Notes: a model not told the origin generated them from the sequence alone. DNA of 64,000 nucleotides from Bradyrhizobium diazoefficiens (GCF_016612535.1 NZ_JAENXS010000003.1:124001-188000); one strand, 5' to 3'; shown: positions 34,947-44,805, counted from the first letter of the stretch. Made by a program: numbers and translations.

Positions 34947-36488
34947 TCAGGTCACCGGCGCCGGATTGAACAGCGTGAGATCGTTGTGGATGCCCCAGCG
35001 ATCCGACCACGGCTTGGTGCGGCCGCTCGCGACATCGAGGATCAGGTGAAACAGATCCCAGCCGGTTTCCTCGATGGTCTTCTCGCCGGTGGCGATACCG
35101 CCGGCGTCGAAATCGATCAGGTCCTTCCAGCGCCGCGCCAGCTCGGTGCGGGTTGCGACCTTGATGACGGGCGCCGCGGCAAGGCCATAGGGTGTGCCGC
35201 GGCCGGTCGTGAACACTTGCAGCGTCATGCCGGAAGCGAGCTGGAGCGTGCCGCAGATGAAGTCGCTTGCGGGCGTTGCCGCGAACAGCATGCCCTTTTG
35301 CGTTGCCTTCTGGCCGGGCGAGAGCACGCCGGTGATCGCGGATGAGCCAGACTTGACGATCGAGCCCAATGACTTTTCGACGATGTTGGCAAGCCCGCCC
35401 TTCTTGTTGCCGGGCGTGGTGTTGGCGCTGCGGTCGGCGCCGCCACGGGCCAGATAAGAATCGTACCAGGCCATCTCGCGCACCAGCGCGCGGCCGACAT
35501 CCTCGTTGATCGCGCGTCGCGTGAGCAGCTGAATGGCGTCGCGCACCTCGGTCACTTCCGAGAACATCACGGTGGCGCCGGCGCGCACCAGCAGATCGGC
35601 AGCGAAGCCGAGGGCGGGATTCGCCGTGACGCCGGAGAAAGCATCGCTGCCGCCGCATTGCAGGCCGATCACGAGATCGGCCGCCGGGCAGGTCTCGCGG
35701 GTGCGCTTGTTGAGGATTTTCAGGCGAGCTTCCGCCTGAGTCATGATCGCGTCGACGATGGCGCCAAAGCCGTCGAAGGCTTCGTCCTGCATGCGCACGA
35801 TGGCATCGCTGATGCCTTCGGGCACCAGTCGCTCGGGTGCCAATTTCTCGCAGCCGAGACTGATGACCAAAATCTCGCCGCCGAAATTGGGGTTGAGCGC
35901 GAGGTTTTGCAGCGTGCGGATCGGCACCACGGCGTCGGGCGCGTTGATGGCGACGCCGCAGCCATAGGCATGCGTCAGCGGCACGACGTCGTCGACGTTC
36001 GGATATTTCGGCAGCAGTTCAGTGCGGATTCGCTTGACCGCATATTCCATCGTCCCCTTGACGCATTGCACGGAGGAGGAGATGCCGAGGATGTTCTTGG
36101 TGCCGACCGAGCCGTCCGGATTGCGGAAGCCCTCGAAGGTGAAACCTTCGAGCGGCGGAAGGGGCGCGGGGACGGCGGTGGAGATTTCCAGCTTGTCGAG
36201 GTCAGGGGCCTCCGGCATGCGGATGCGCGCCTCGTCCACCCATTCACCGGCCAGGATCGGCGAGAGCGCATGGCCGATCACCTCGCCGTAGCGGATGATC
36301 GGCTGATCCTGGGCGATGTCGACCAGCGCCGTCTTGTGCCCTTGCGGCACGAAGGCGCGCAGCGTCAGCCCGCAGGCGAAGCGGGAGCCGGCGGGAAGCC
36401 CGAAATCATTGACCACGATCGCGACATTGTCGCGCGCGTTGAGCTTGATGTAGCGGGGCTGTTCTTTCGCTGCGACGTCCTGGTCCAT
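34947..36488 (-). CDS. GarD/UxaA-family aldarate dehydratase
   Basis: 513 residues. N-terminal SAF domain ([20 protein letters not shown]) and C-terminal UxaA/GarD domain: [36 protein letters not shown] and [20 protein letters not shown]. Length matches galactarate dehydratase (E. coli GarD 523) and altronate dehydratase (about 495). Next to glucarate dehydratase and KdgD, galactarate is the more likely substrate: galactarate to 5-dehydro-4-deoxyglucarate plus water, iron dependent. Last gene of the aldarate block; a long inverted repeat separates it from the upstream dehydrogenase gene. Confidence 0.85.
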   Translation of the reverse strand: MDQDVAAKEQPRYIKLNARDNVAIVVNDFGLPAGSRFACGLTLRAFVPQGHKTALVDIAQDQPIIRYGEVIGHALSPILAGEWVDEARIRMPEAPDLDKLEISTAVPAPLPPLEGFTFEGFRNPDGSVGTKNILGISSSVQCVKGTMEYAVKRIRTELLPKYPNVDDVVPLTHAYGCGVAINAPDAVVPIRTLQNLALNPNFGGEILVISLGCEKLAPERLVPEGISDAIVRMQDEAFDGFGAIVDAIMTQAEARLKILNKRTRETCPAADLVIGLQCGGSDAFSGVTANPALGFAADLLVRAGATVMFSEVTEVRDAIQLLTRRAINEDVGRALVREMAWYDSYLARGGADRSANTTPGNKKGGLANIVEKSLGSIVKSGSSAITGVLSPGQKATQKGMLFAATPASDFICGTLQLASGMTLQVFTTGRGTPYGLAAAPVIKVATRTELARRWKDLIDFDAGGIATGEKTIEETGWDLFHLILDVASGRTKPWSDRWGIHNDLTLFNPAPVT

Positions 36489-36506
36489 GGGAGGACTCCG
36501 GGATTT

Positions 36507-36593
36507 GTAGGGCGGGTTAGCGCAGCGTAACCCACCAATGTCTTGATCCGCGGAAGCGGAACAGGTGGGTTACGCTGCGCTAACCCACCCTAC
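36507..36593. repeat. Long inverted repeat, 30-base arms
   Basis: The left arm 36507-36536 (GTAGGGCGGGTTAGCGCAGC...) and the right arm 36564-36593 (ending GCGCTAACCCACCCTAC) differ at one position, with a 27-base centre. GGTGGGTTACGCTGCGCTAA is a widely scattered proteobacterial palindromic repeat. It fills the gap between the GarD-type gene and the dehydrogenase gene of the same operon. Confidence 0.85.
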
Positions 36594-36605
36594 GATGTCA
36601 CGATA

Positions 36606-38054
36606 TCAACCTGGATAGGTATAGGCGGTCTTCACCGTCGTATAGAACTCGCGTGCATAGGAGCCCTGCTCGCGGGCGCCGTAGCTCGAGCCCTTCCGGC
36701 CGCCGAACGGCACATGATAGTCGACGCCGGCGGTCGGCAGATTGACCATCACCATGCCCGACTCGCTGTTGCGCTTGTAGTGCGAGGCGTATTTCAGGCT
36801 GCTGGTGCAGATGCCGGAGGCGAGGCCGAACTCGGTGTCGTTGGAGATCGCCAGCGCCTCGTCGTAATTCTTGGCGCGGATGACTGCGGCAACCGGCCCG
36901 AAGATTTCCTCGCGCGCGATGCGCATGTTGTTGTTGGCTTCGATGAACAGCGCCGGCTGGAGATAGTGGCCGGGCGTCTCGCGCTTGAGCAGCTCGCCGC
37001 CGAAGGCGAGCTTGGCGCCCTCGTCCTGGCCGATCTTGATGTAACGCAGGTCCTGGTCGAGCTGGCTCTGGTCGACGACAGGGCCGATATGGACGCCGGC
37101 CTTGAGCGCGTCGTCCACCGACAGGCCATTCAGGCGCTCGGCCACCGCTGCGACGAAGCGGTCGTGGATCCCCTCGGTGACGATCAGGCGGGACGAGGCG
37201 GTGCAGCGCTGGCCGGTCGAGAAATAGGCGCCGTTGACGGCGACCTCGACGGCGGTCTTGAGATCGGCGTCGTCGAGCACGACCAGTGGATTTTTGCCGC
37301 CCATCTCGAGCTGAAACTTTTTCATGTTGCTCGACGTCACGCAGGCCTGCGCAATCTTGCGACCCGTTCCGACCGAGCCCGTGAACGAGATCGCGGCCAC
37401 ATCCGGATGTTCGAGCAGGGTCTGGCCGACGATAGAGCCGGAGCCGATCACGAGGTTGAACACCCCAGCCGGAATGCCGGAGCGGGTGATGATCTCGGAC
37501 AGCGCATGCGCCGAGCCCGGCACCAGCTCAGCCGGTTTGAACACGACCGTGTTGCCGTAGCAGAGCGCAGGTGCGATCTTCCAGGCGGGGATCGCGATCG
37601 GGAAATTCCAGGGCGTGATCATGCCGACGACGCCCATCGGCTCACGGGTGAGCTCGACGTCGAGGCCAGGACGGACGGAGGCGCCCTTCTCGCCGATCAG
37701 GCGCAGCGCCTCGCCGGCGAAGAACGCAAAGATCTGGCCGGCGCGGGCGACCTCGCCGATGCCTTCGGGGAGCGTCTTGCCTTCCTCGCGGGCGAGCAGG
37801 CGACCGAGCTCTTCCTTGCGGGCGATGATTTCGAGGGAGATCTTGTTCAGCGAGTCATAGCGCTGCTGCGGCGTGGAGTGCGCCCAGGCGGGGAAGGCGG
37901 CCTTGGCGGCTGCGATCGCCTTCTCGGTCTGCGCCTTGTCGGCCTTGGCGTATTCGCCGACGAGATCGTTGGTGTTGGAGGGGTTGATGTTCCTGGTGAG
38001 GCCGGAGCCGTCGACCCATTCGCCGCCGATGAAGTTTTTCAGGATCGCAGTCAT
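36606..38054 (-). CDS. 2-oxoglutarate semialdehyde dehydrogenase-type aldehyde dehydrogenase
   Basis: 482 residues from the ATG at 38054, preceded by a near-perfect AAGGAGGAC ribosome site. Aldehyde dehydrogenase fold: FKPAELVPGSAHAL for NAD(P), FTGSVGTGRKIA, catalytic Glu in LEMGGKNPLVV and catalytic Cys in STGQRCTASSRL. Next to KdgD, whose product is 2,5-dioxopentanoate, it most likely oxidises that to 2-oxoglutarate with NAD(P). The reaction is assigned by context; sequence alone gives only the family. Confidence 0.88.
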   Translation of the reverse strand: MTAILKNFIGGEWVDGSGLTRNINPSNTNDLVGEYAKADKAQTEKAIAAAKAAFPAWAHSTPQQRYDSLNKISLEIIARKEELGRLLAREEGKTLPEGIGEVARAGQIFAFFAGEALRLIGEKGASVRPGLDVELTREPMGVVGMITPWNFPIAIPAWKIAPALCYGNTVVFKPAELVPGSAHALSEIITRSGIPAGVFNLVIGSGSIVGQTLLEHPDVAAISFTGSVGTGRKIAQACVTSSNMKKFQLEMGGKNPLVVLDDADLKTAVEVAVNGAYFSTGQRCTASSRLIVTEGIHDRFVAAVAERLNGLSVDDALKAGVHIGPVVDQSQLDQDLRYIKIGQDEGAKLAFGGELLKRETPGHYLQPALFIEANNNMRIAREEIFGPVAAVIRAKNYDEALAISNDTEFGLASGICTSSLKYASHYKRNSESGMVMVNLPTAGVDYHVPFGGRKGSSYGAREQGSYAREFYTTVKTAYTYPG

Positions 38055-38075
38055 GTTGTCCTCCTTAGTTAAGGG

Positions 38076-38122
38076 GCATGATCCTTGTCGGAAAACCGGT
38101 GCCCACTTTTCCGGGATCATGC
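38076..38122. repeat. Palindromic intergenic repeat, family C, copy 1
   Basis: GCATGATCC...TCGGAAAACCGGTGCCCACT and TTTTCCGGGATCATGC fold back on each other. Lies between the gudD-type gene and the dehydrogenase gene. Relatives at 54923-54972 and 60406-60447. Confidence 0.75.
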
Positions 38123-38130
38123 CTCAGTTT

Positions 38131-39504
38131 TTAACGAACCAGACAGGGACGTTTGTCGTCAAAGGTCCAGCCGGGGATCAGGTCCTGCATGGCAGTAGCG
38201 TCATCGCGGGCGCCAAGTCCATGTTTCTTGTAGAGCTCATGCGCGGCCTCGATGGCCGTGCGGTCGATCTCGATACCGAGGCCGGGCTTCTCCGGCACGG
38301 CGATCCTGCCGCCCTTGATCAGGAGCGGCTCCTTCGTCAGTGCCTGACCGTCCTGCCAGATCCAGTGGGTGTCGATCGCGGTGACTTTGCCGGGGGCGGC
38401 GGCGCCGACATGGGTAAACATGGCGAGCGAGATGTCAAAGTGGTTGTTGGAGTGCGAGCCCCAGGTCAGGCCGTTGTCACGACAGGTCTGGGCGACCCGC
38501 ACCGAGCCTTGCATGGTCCAGAAATGGGGATCGGCCAGCGGAATGTCCACCGCACCGAGGCGTAGCGCATGGGAGAGCTGGCGCCAGTCGGTGGCGATCA
38601 TGTTGGTCGCGGTCGGCAAGCCCGTAGCGCGGCGGAACTCGGCCATGATCTCGCGGCCGGAGAAGCCGGCCTCGGCGCCGCAGGGATCCTCGGCATAAGC
38701 GAGGATGCCGTGCATGTTCTTGCAGAGGCTGACAGCCTCGTCGAGCGACCAGGCGCCGTTCGGGTCCAGCGTGACGCGCGCGTTGGGAAAGCGCTTTGCG
38801 ATGGCCGTGACGGCCTCGATCTCCTGCTCGCCGCGGAGCACGCCGCCCTTGAGCTTGAAGTCGGCGAAGCCGTAATGGTCGTGGGTTGCTTCAGCCAGGC
38901 GTACCACAGTGTCAGGCGTCATCGCCTCCTGGTGGCGGAGATTGAACCATTCCGCCTTGCCAGAGTCGCCGCTGACATAGTCGAGCTTGGACTTGCGCCG
39001 GTCGCCGACGAAGAAGAGATAGCCCAGTGTCTCGACGCTCTTGCGTTGCTGGCCTTCGCCAAGCAGGGCTGCGGCCGGCAAATTGAGATGCTGGCCGAGC
39101 AGGTCGAGCAGGGCGGATTCAATTGCGGTGACCGCATGGATCATCACGCGCAGGTCGAACGTCTGCTTGCCGCGGCCGCCGGCATCGCGGTCGGCAAAGG
39201 CGGTTCTGACATCGGCGAGGATGTTGTTCATCGCGCCGACGGTCTTGCCGATCACGAGGTCGCGGGCATCCTGGAGTGTCTGCCAAATCTTTTGCCCGCC
39301 CGGCACTTCGCCGACGCCGGTGTGGCCGGCATTGTCGGTGAGGATGACGATGTTGCGGGTGAAGAACGGCGCATGTGCGCCGCTCAGATTGAGGAGCATG
39401 CTGTCGCGGCCCGCGACCGGGATCACCTGCATCGATGTGACGACCGGTGCGCCGGCGACTGACGCGCCGGCAACTGACGCGCCGGAGATGTCGGTCTGGG
39501 CCAT
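38131..39504 (-). CDS. gudD: Glucarate dehydratase
   Basis: 457 residues. Enolase-superfamily enzyme that dehydrates D-glucarate to 5-dehydro-4-deoxyglucarate in the cytosol. Seen: [40 protein letters not shown] with the active-site lysine, metal ligands in [16 protein letters not shown] and TNMIATDW, and the late His in [16 protein letters not shown]. Length matches GudD (446). The first 25 residues contain [13 protein letters not shown], made by a 15-base DNA repeat (39449-39478), and are probably disordered. A GGGAGGAG site precedes the ATG. Confidence 0.93.
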   Translation of the reverse strand: MAQTDISGASVAGASVAGAPVVTSMQVIPVAGRDSMLLNLSGAHAPFFTRNIVILTDNAGHTGVGEVPGGQKIWQTLQDARDLVIGKTVGAMNNILADVRTAFADRDAGGRGKQTFDLRVMIHAVTAIESALLDLLGQHLNLPAAALLGEGQQRKSVETLGYLFFVGDRRKSKLDYVSGDSGKAEWFNLRHQEAMTPDTVVRLAEATHDHYGFADFKLKGGVLRGEQEIEAVTAIAKRFPNARVTLDPNGAWSLDEAVSLCKNMHGILAYAEDPCGAEAGFSGREIMAEFRRATGLPTATNMIATDWRQLSHALRLGAVDIPLADPHFWTMQGSVRVAQTCRDNGLTWGSHSNNHFDISLAMFTHVGAAAPGKVTAIDTHWIWQDGQALTKEPLLIKGGRIAVPEKPGLGIEIDRTAIEAAHELYKKHGLGARDDATAMQDLIPGWTFDDKRPCLVR

Positions 39505-39530
39505 CGCACGCTCCTCCCTGTGGTTGTCTC

Positions 39531-40475
39531 TTATTCTGCTGCTTGTTGTGACGATCGAATGGCGGGGAGCTTCTTTACCAGCGCGGTCAGTTCCGCAATC
39601 TCCTGCTCGGTCAGGTCGGTGAGCGGCGGGCGGACCGGGCCGGAATCGCGGTCGATCACCTTCATGCCGGCCTTGATGATCGAGACCGCATAACCTTTCT
39701 TGCGGTTGCGGATCTCGATCAGTGGCAGGATGAAATCCTTCAAGCCCGCATGGATCGTCGCATGGTCGCGCTTGCGCACGGCAGCGTAGAAATTGGTGGC
39801 GAATTCCGGCACGAAGTTGAACACCGCCGAGGAATAGGTCGTCACGCCCATGTCGAGATAGGGTAGTGCAAAGGTTTCCGCGGTCGGCAGGCCGCCGACA
39901 TAGGTCAGGCGGTCGCCGAGCTTGGTGTAGACGCGGGTCATCAGCTCGATGTCGCCGATGCCATCCTTGTAGCCGACGAGGTTCGGGCAGCGCTCGGCAA
40001 GGCGGGCGAGCGTATCGGGCTGGAGGATGGCGTTGTCGCGGTTGTAGACGATGACGCCGATTTTCACGGAGGCGCAGACCGCTTCCACATGAGCGGCGAG
40101 GCCTTCCTGCTCGGAATGGGTGAGGTAGGGCGGCAGCAGCAAGAGGCCGTCAGCGCCGGCCTTCTCCGCGCCGATCGCGATCTCGCGCGCGGTGGCGGTG
40201 CCATAGCCGGTGCCGGCAAGCACGGGCACGCGACCCTTGGTCTCCTCGACGGCGATCTTGACGATTTGCGGAACCTCGCTCGGCGTCAGCGAAAAGAACT
40301 CGCCGGTGCCGCCGGCGGCGAACAGGCCGGCGACGTCATAGCCGCACAGCCAGTCCATATTGGCGCGGTAGATCGCCTCGTCGAAGGAATAGTCAGCCTT
40401 GAACGGCGTGACGGGGAAGGACAGGAGGCCGGATCCGATCTTCTGGGCCATTTCCTGCGGGGTCATCTTGCTCAT
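39531..40475 (-). CDS. kdgD: 5-dehydro-4-deoxyglucarate dehydratase (decarboxylating)
   Basis: 314 residues. DapA/NAL-superfamily enzyme that converts 5-dehydro-4-deoxyglucarate to 2,5-dioxopentanoate, CO2 and water. Schiff-base Lys170 is in [11 protein letters not shown], the accessory Tyr in VIVYNRDN, and the substrate loop is [15 protein letters not shown]. Length is that of the family. The ATG has GGGAGCAG before it. It lies between the LysR gene and gudD, giving a full route from glucarate to 2-oxoglutarate with the neighbouring dehydrogenase. Confidence 0.94.
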   Translation of the reverse strand: MSKMTPQEMAQKIGSGLLSFPVTPFKADYSFDEAIYRANMDWLCGYDVAGLFAAGGTGEFFSLTPSEVPQIVKIAVEETKGRVPVLAGTGYGTATAREIAIGAEKAGADGLLLLPPYLTHSEQEGLAAHVEAVCASVKIGVIVYNRDNAILQPDTLARLAERCPNLVGYKDGIGDIELMTRVYTKLGDRLTYVGGLPTAETFALPYLDMGVTTYSSAVFNFVPEFATNFYAAVRKRDHATIHAGLKDFILPLIEIRNRKKGYAVSIIKAGMKVIDRDSGPVRPPLTDLTEQEIAELTALVKKLPAIRSSQQAAE

Positions 40476-40586
40476 GGGCGCTGCTCCCTTCTGTCGTGCT
40501 GTCGGGGACGCAACTCGGGCGCGCGTCCATGCGCTGGTGTTTAAGAGGCGGTTCGATGCGCGTCCAAGCCAAAGCCTAGATCGACC

Positions 40587-40603
40587 GATGCGAATTCAGC
40601 ATC
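40587..40603. promoter_or_regulatory. Candidate LysR box (T-N11-A) upstream of kdgD
   Basis: GATGCGAATTCAGCATC: dyad ATGC-N7-GCAT within a T-N11-A frame, 112 bases upstream of the kdgD start and touching the stop codon of the LysR gene. The likely target of that regulator; seen as sequence, binding inferred. Confidence 0.5.
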
Positions 40604-41507
40604 AATCCTCCATCACCTCCGCAGAGGACAATTCGCTGGCGATTTTGACCAATGCAGATAACAGCGGATTCTCGTCGTCGCGGCGCCAGACCATGAACAA
40701 TTCGACCGGGACGCGGTTGCGCAGCTTGAGGGGACGCAGCCGGACGTCGGAGATTTTCAGGCCGGCGGCTGCGGCCGGGACGATGGCGAGGCCGAGGCCG
40801 GCGCGCACCATCGCGAGGATCGAGTGGATCTGGCTGAGGTGCTGGACATAGCGCGGCAGGATATCGGCGCGGGTGAACAGCGCGACCAGCAGATCGTGGA
40901 AGTAGCGGCTCTCATAGGGCGAATACATCACGAAGGGTTGGTCGTCGAAGTCCTTGATGGTGATGTTTTCCGCGCTCGCCAGCGGGTGTTTCTTCGGGAT
41001 GGCGGCGAGCAGGGGCTCGGCAACCACGCGGCGGCTCGTCAGCTCCGGCCGCGCGATCGGCGGTCTGAGCAGGCCGGCATCGATCTGGCCCGAGGTCAGC
41101 GCCTCGAACTGATCGCCGGAGACCATCTCCTTCAGCGAGAAATCGACCTCCGGCAGCCTGGCCCGGCAGGCCGCGACGAGCTCGGGCAGGAAGCCGTAGG
41201 CGGCTGCTGCCGTAAAGCCGATCTTCAGCGAGCCGGTCTTGCCGAGCGCGATACGGCGGGCGACCTGCGAGGCGCTTTCCGCAAGCTTCAGGATGCGCCG
41301 CGCCTCGGGCAGGAAGCTGCGCCCGGCCGGCGTCAGGCGTACCGAGCGGCTGGTGCGCTCCAGCAGCGGCGCGTCGATGATGTGCTCGAGCACCTGGATC
41401 TGCCGGGACAGCGGCGGCTGGGTCATGTTCAGCCGCGCGGCGGCGCGGCCGAAATGCAGCTCTTCTGCAACGGTGACGAAACAGCGGAGCTGGTTGAGGT
41501 CGAACAT
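40602..41507 (-). CDS. LysR-family regulator of the aldarate block
   Basis: 301 residues from the ATG at 41507 (MFDLNQLRCFVTVAEELHFG). N-terminal winged helix-turn-helix (RAAARLNMTQPPLSRQIQVL), then a periplasmic-binding-type effector domain (SLKIGFTAAAAYGFLPELVA). Its place between the carrier gene and kdgD on the same strand makes it the probable aldarate-responsive activator of the block; the inducer would be glucarate, galactarate or a pathway intermediate. Unlike many LysR genes it is not divergent from its targets. Confidence 0.9.
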   Translation of the reverse strand: MFDLNQLRCFVTVAEELHFGRAAARLNMTQPPLSRQIQVLEHIIDAPLLERTSRSVRLTPAGRSFLPEARRILKLAESASQVARRIALGKTGSLKIGFTAAAAYGFLPELVAACRARLPEVDFSLKEMVSGDQFEALTSGQIDAGLLRPPIARPELTSRRVVAEPLLAAIPKKHPLASAENITIKDFDDQPFVMYSPYESRYFHDLLVALFTRADILPRYVQHLSQIHSILAMVRAGLGLAIVPAAAAGLKISDVRLRPLKLRNRVPVELFMVWRRDDENPLLSALVKIASELSSAEVMED

Positions 41508-41571
41508 CGATACATGCCTTAGATGAATAAGGCGTTTCCCTGGCACTTCTAGCATCGATCATCCCCAAAAC

Positions 41572-41598
41572 AAAGACGGCGGCTTTTTGAGCCGCCGT
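41572..41598 (-). terminator. Terminator after the aldarate carrier gene
   Basis: ACGGCGGCT (41576-41584) pairs with AGCCGCCGT (41590-41598) around TTTTG; read on the minus strand the stem is followed by CTTTGTTTTG. It would separate the MFS transcript from the LysR gene. Confidence 0.75.
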
Positions 41599-41634
41599 TG
41601 AGTTGCCTGTCCCGCTCCGCTTGTCCCGGAGCGC

Positions 41635-42975
41635 TCAGGAGGAACGTTTGAGCACCACCCGCTCGATCTGGCCGACCACGACGAGGTAGGCGACCGCGGC
41701 CACCAGCGCGTTGATGCCGACGAACACCAAGGCACCGTTGAAGGAGCCGGTCGCGGCCACGATGTAGCCGATCACGATGGGCGTGGTGATCGAGGAGAGG
41801 TTGCCGAAGGAGTTGAACAGGCCGCCGGAGACGCCGCCGGCTTCCTTGGGCGAGGTGTCGGAGACGACCGCCCAGCCGAGCGCCCCGATGCCCTTGCCGA
41901 AGAAGGCGAGCGCCATGAAGCCGACCACCAGCGCCTGGCCGTCGACATAGTTGCAGGCGATGATCGACATCGACAGCAGCATGCCGCCCACGATTGGGAT
42001 CTTGCGCGCCATGGTCAGCGAACCGGTCTTGCGCAGGATGGCGTCGGAAATGATGCCGCCGAGCACGCCGCCGATGAAGCCGCACAGCGCCGGCAGCGTC
42101 GCCACGAAGCCGGCTTGCAGGATCGACAGGCCACGCTCCTTGACGAGGTACACCGGGAACCAGGTCAGGAAGAAATAGGTCAGCGTGTTGATGCAGTACT
42201 GGCCGAGATAGACGCCGAGCATCATGCGGTTGGAGAGGAGCTGGCGGATGTGGTCCCAGCGGGGGCCGGAGTCCGGCGCGCGCTCGTCTCTGGGCGCGTC
42301 GAGGTCGACCAGCGCGCCGCCCTCCTTGATGTAGTCGAACTCGGCCTCGTTGATTCCGGGATGCTCTTTCGGGCCGTAGACGGTCTTGATCCAGGCAAAG
42401 CCCATGATCATGCCGAGCCCGCCCATCACGAAGAACACGTAGCGCCAGCCGTAATCATGGGCGATCCAGCCCATCAGCGGCGCGAAGATCACGGTGGCGA
42501 AATACTGCCCCGAATTGAAGAAGGCCGATGCGGTGCCGCGCTCATTGCCGGGAAACCAGGCGGCGACGATGCGGGCGTTGGCGGGGAAGGACGGCGCTTC
42601 CGCAACGCCGACCAGCAAGCGAAGCGCGAACAGCACGACGATCGCCGTGCCGACGCTGAAGAAGCCGACCCAGCCCTGCATCATCGTGAACAGGGACCAG
42701 ACGATGATGCTGAAGGCATAGACGAGGCGCGAGCCGTAGCGGTCGAGCAGCCAGCCGCCCGGCACCTGCGCGGCCACATAGGACCAGCCGAAGGCCGAGA
42801 AGATCCAACCCATGGCGACGGGATCGAGATGAAGTTCCTTGGAGAGCGCGGAGCCGGCGATCGACAGCGTGGCGCGGTCGGCGTAATTGACCGTCGTGAC
42901 CAGGAACAGCATGGTCACGATGAACAGCCTGACGCGAGACCTCCTCACGTCCGTTGCGGACACCACTGCGCTCAT
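41635..42975 (-). CDS. MFS carrier of the anion:cation symporter type, probable glucarate/galactarate uptake
   Basis: 446 residues from the ATG at 42975, which has AAGGAGGC 8 bases before it; an upstream ATG at 42996 adds 7 residues. Twelve membrane helices with ACS-family marks: TTVNYADRATLSIAGSALSK in helix 1 and VAQVPGGWLLDRYGSRLVYA at helix 2/loop. E. coli GudP and GarP belong to this group, and the gene heads the aldarate block, so proton-linked uptake of glucarate or galactarate is the likely role. Its own terminator suggests a transcript separate from the catabolic genes. Confidence 0.88.
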   Translation of the reverse strand: MSAVVSATDVRRSRVRLFIVTMLFLVTTVNYADRATLSIAGSALSKELHLDPVAMGWIFSAFGWSYVAAQVPGGWLLDRYGSRLVYAFSIIVWSLFTMMQGWVGFFSVGTAIVVLFALRLLVGVAEAPSFPANARIVAAWFPGNERGTASAFFNSGQYFATVIFAPLMGWIAHDYGWRYVFFVMGGLGMIMGFAWIKTVYGPKEHPGINEAEFDYIKEGGALVDLDAPRDERAPDSGPRWDHIRQLLSNRMMLGVYLGQYCINTLTYFFLTWFPVYLVKERGLSILQAGFVATLPALCGFIGGVLGGIISDAILRKTGSLTMARKIPIVGGMLLSMSIIACNYVDGQALVVGFMALAFFGKGIGALGWAVVSDTSPKEAGGVSGGLFNSFGNLSSITTPIVIGYIVAATGSFNGALVFVGINALVAAVAYLVVVGQIERVVLKRSS

Positions 42976-43166
42976 CAGGCGCCTCCTTGAACTCAAAATG
43001 TTTCCTCACGTCGACTCCTAGAGGTCAGCGCAGGAACGTGTCCAAGTTGAAGGGGGTATCGATTGATGCCGCTTTTGAATTGATGGAACGGCAGGGTGGC
43101 GGATGCAGTGTGGTGCACGCATTGCTGAAGCACGTCAGCAATGACGGCGGTGAGTAGTTCACATGT

Positions 43167-43204
43167 ATCGGGACGAGCCCCGAGAGGCTCGTCCCGATTT
43201 GTTT
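43167..43204. terminator. Strong hairpin 3' of the phosphatase gene
   Basis: ATCGGGACGAGCC (43167-43179) pairs perfectly with GGCTCGTCCCGAT (43186-43198). The T-rich side (TTTGTTT) is on the plus strand, whereas the adjacent gene is on the minus strand, so it may act mainly as a 3' stem for the phosphatase mRNA. Confidence 0.65.
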
Positions 43205-43206
43205 CG

Positions 43207-44805
43207 TCAGTCCCTATCCTTCAGCCGCACGGCCGGCAACAGACGGGTATGGTCCTCGCCGCGCACCGCCTCGAGCTCGTCCGGCTCCAGGCCGAGCGCC
43301 TTCAGGATGGTGGGCGCGACCTGCCGGTTCGCGACGCGCTCGTGGACGACCGTGGGAGCGAGTTTTGGATTGGAGACGACGAGCAGGACGTGTGTGTCGT
43401 CCTCGGCGAAGCCGCCATGTTCGGCGATCTTTTTCTTGCTTCCGCTGTAGATCGTGCCGGCGATCGGCTGGATGATGATGTCGGGCGTACGGCCGGCCGC
43501 CGGATCGCCGAACCGATCGACCAGCTCCTCGCCGGCGTAGATCTTTTCGATGTGAGCCTTGTTGCTGCCCTTGCGGTCGGCCTCGAGGATCGCAACGGCC
43601 TTCTCGGCATCACCCTGGTTCTTGAGCCAGATCAGCGCAACGTCATCGGCGGTTTCCTGGGCCAGCGCGACGCCGCCATTGGTCAGCAGATCGGCCGGAT
43701 CGGTCACGTCGGCGCGTGCGCCGCCGCCCAGCTTTGGGTTGGTGCTGCCGGTCAGCATGTGCAGCTTGTTGACGTCGATCGGCGACTGGCCGTGCTTGGC
43801 GCCGACGATGACCAGCGTGTCACGGGCGAGATGCTGGTCCGCCAGTGCATCCAGCATCTGGCCGAGCGAGGCATCGACGAAGTCGAGCGAAGCCTGGAGT
43901 TGCGGGCTCGGCGTTGCAGCGGCATCGAGGTATCCGTCGGCAGTCACCTTCTGGCCGACGCTGACGGCCTGGAAGTTCATGCCAAAGATTGCGGGAACGC
44001 CCACCTTGGTCTTGCCGGTGTGATCAAAACCGTTGATCCAGTTCAGCACGGCCGTGACCTTGAGCTGGTCATAGGTGCGCGTGAAGCTCGGGTCGGTGGT
44101 CCAATCGGCGCCCGGCTGTCCCGGCACCGAGGTGGAGTTGATCTCGGGCGCATAGAGCTCGTCGAGGCCCTTGCCGGACGGACCGCTGATGATCTCGTAG
44201 GCCGGGTGCTTGTCCGACCAGGCGGTGCGCCGACCCGCCTCGTGGATCACTTCCATGATGGTGTTGAGCCGCTGGAATTGATGCGGATAGACCGGCTCGC
44301 ATTTGCCGTTCTTCAGGCGCATCGGCAGATGGGTCGGATCGATGTGATCGGATCCGGCGGAGCCGCCGCCATCGAGCCTGGTCAGGTCGTAGTCGATCGA
44401 TTCGTCGAAGAGCGTCTCGGTTCCCGGAGTGCCCTTGCAGTTGCTGCCTGGCGCAAACAGCGTGCGGTCGTAGGAATCGTCATAGAACACGCCATGGGTT
44501 TTCGGCGTTCCACCGGTCATGAACGCAAGGAGGCCGGGGAAGGAGTCTGAGGGTCGTGAGGTGTGCGCATCGGCGAAGTGCACGCCCTGCGCAAGCAATC
44601 TGGCGAAGCTCGATGATGGGTGGGAACTGACATAGCGTTGCAGGTCGACCTCATGCATGCCGTCGACACTGATCAGCAGGACATGCTTGACGTCGCCCTT
44701 GTCCTTGTCGTCCGTGCGCGCGAACGATGGAGACAGCAGCGAAAGAGTCAAGGTCGAGGCAAAAGCGATAGCGACGGCCGCAAGCGGCCGTGTTTCGATC
44801 GTCAT
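43207..44805 (-). CDS. Secreted alkaline-phosphatase-superfamily phosphodiesterase
   Basis: 532 residues from the ATG at 44805. Signal peptide to about residue 29 (AIAFASTLTLSLLSPSFA). Type I phosphodiesterase/nucleotide pyrophosphatase fold: HVLLISVDGMHEVDLQRYV with a metal-binding Asp, TSRPSDSFPGLLAFMTGGTP holding the Ser/Thr nucleophile, IVGAKHGQSPIDVNKLHML, and a late metal-binding segment (IAEHGGFAEDDTHVLLVVSN). It would act in the periplasm or outside on phosphate esters or diesters; substrate unknown. Isolated gene with its own hairpin. Confidence 0.87.
   Translation of the reverse strand: MTIETRPLAAVAIAFASTLTLSLLSPSFARTDDKDKGDVKHVLLISVDGMHEVDLQRYVSSHPSSSFARLLAQGVHFADAHTSRPSDSFPGLLAFMTGGTPKTHGVFYDDSYDRTLFAPGSNCKGTPGTETLFDESIDYDLTRLDGGGSAGSDHIDPTHLPMRLKNGKCEPVYPHQFQRLNTIMEVIHEAGRRTAWSDKHPAYEIISGPSGKGLDELYAPEINSTSVPGQPGADWTTDPSFTRTYDQLKVTAVLNWINGFDHTGKTKVGVPAIFGMNFQAVSVGQKVTADGYLDAAATPSPQLQASLDFVDASLGQMLDALADQHLARDTLVIVGAKHGQSPIDVNKLHMLTGSTNPKLGGGARADVTDPADLLTNGGVALAQETADDVALIWLKNQGDAEKAVAILEADRKGSNKAHIEKIYAGEELVDRFGDPAAGRTPDIIIQPIAGTIYSGSKKKIAEHGGFAEDDTHVLLVVSNPKLAPTVVHERVANRQVAPTILKALGLEPDELEAVRGEDHTRLLPAVRLKDRD

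Noticed and set aside
42954..43157. 67-residue plus-strand frame before the phosphatase hairpin
   Set aside because: Overlaps the start and ribosome site of the aldarate carrier gene on the other strand and has no similarity I recognise.
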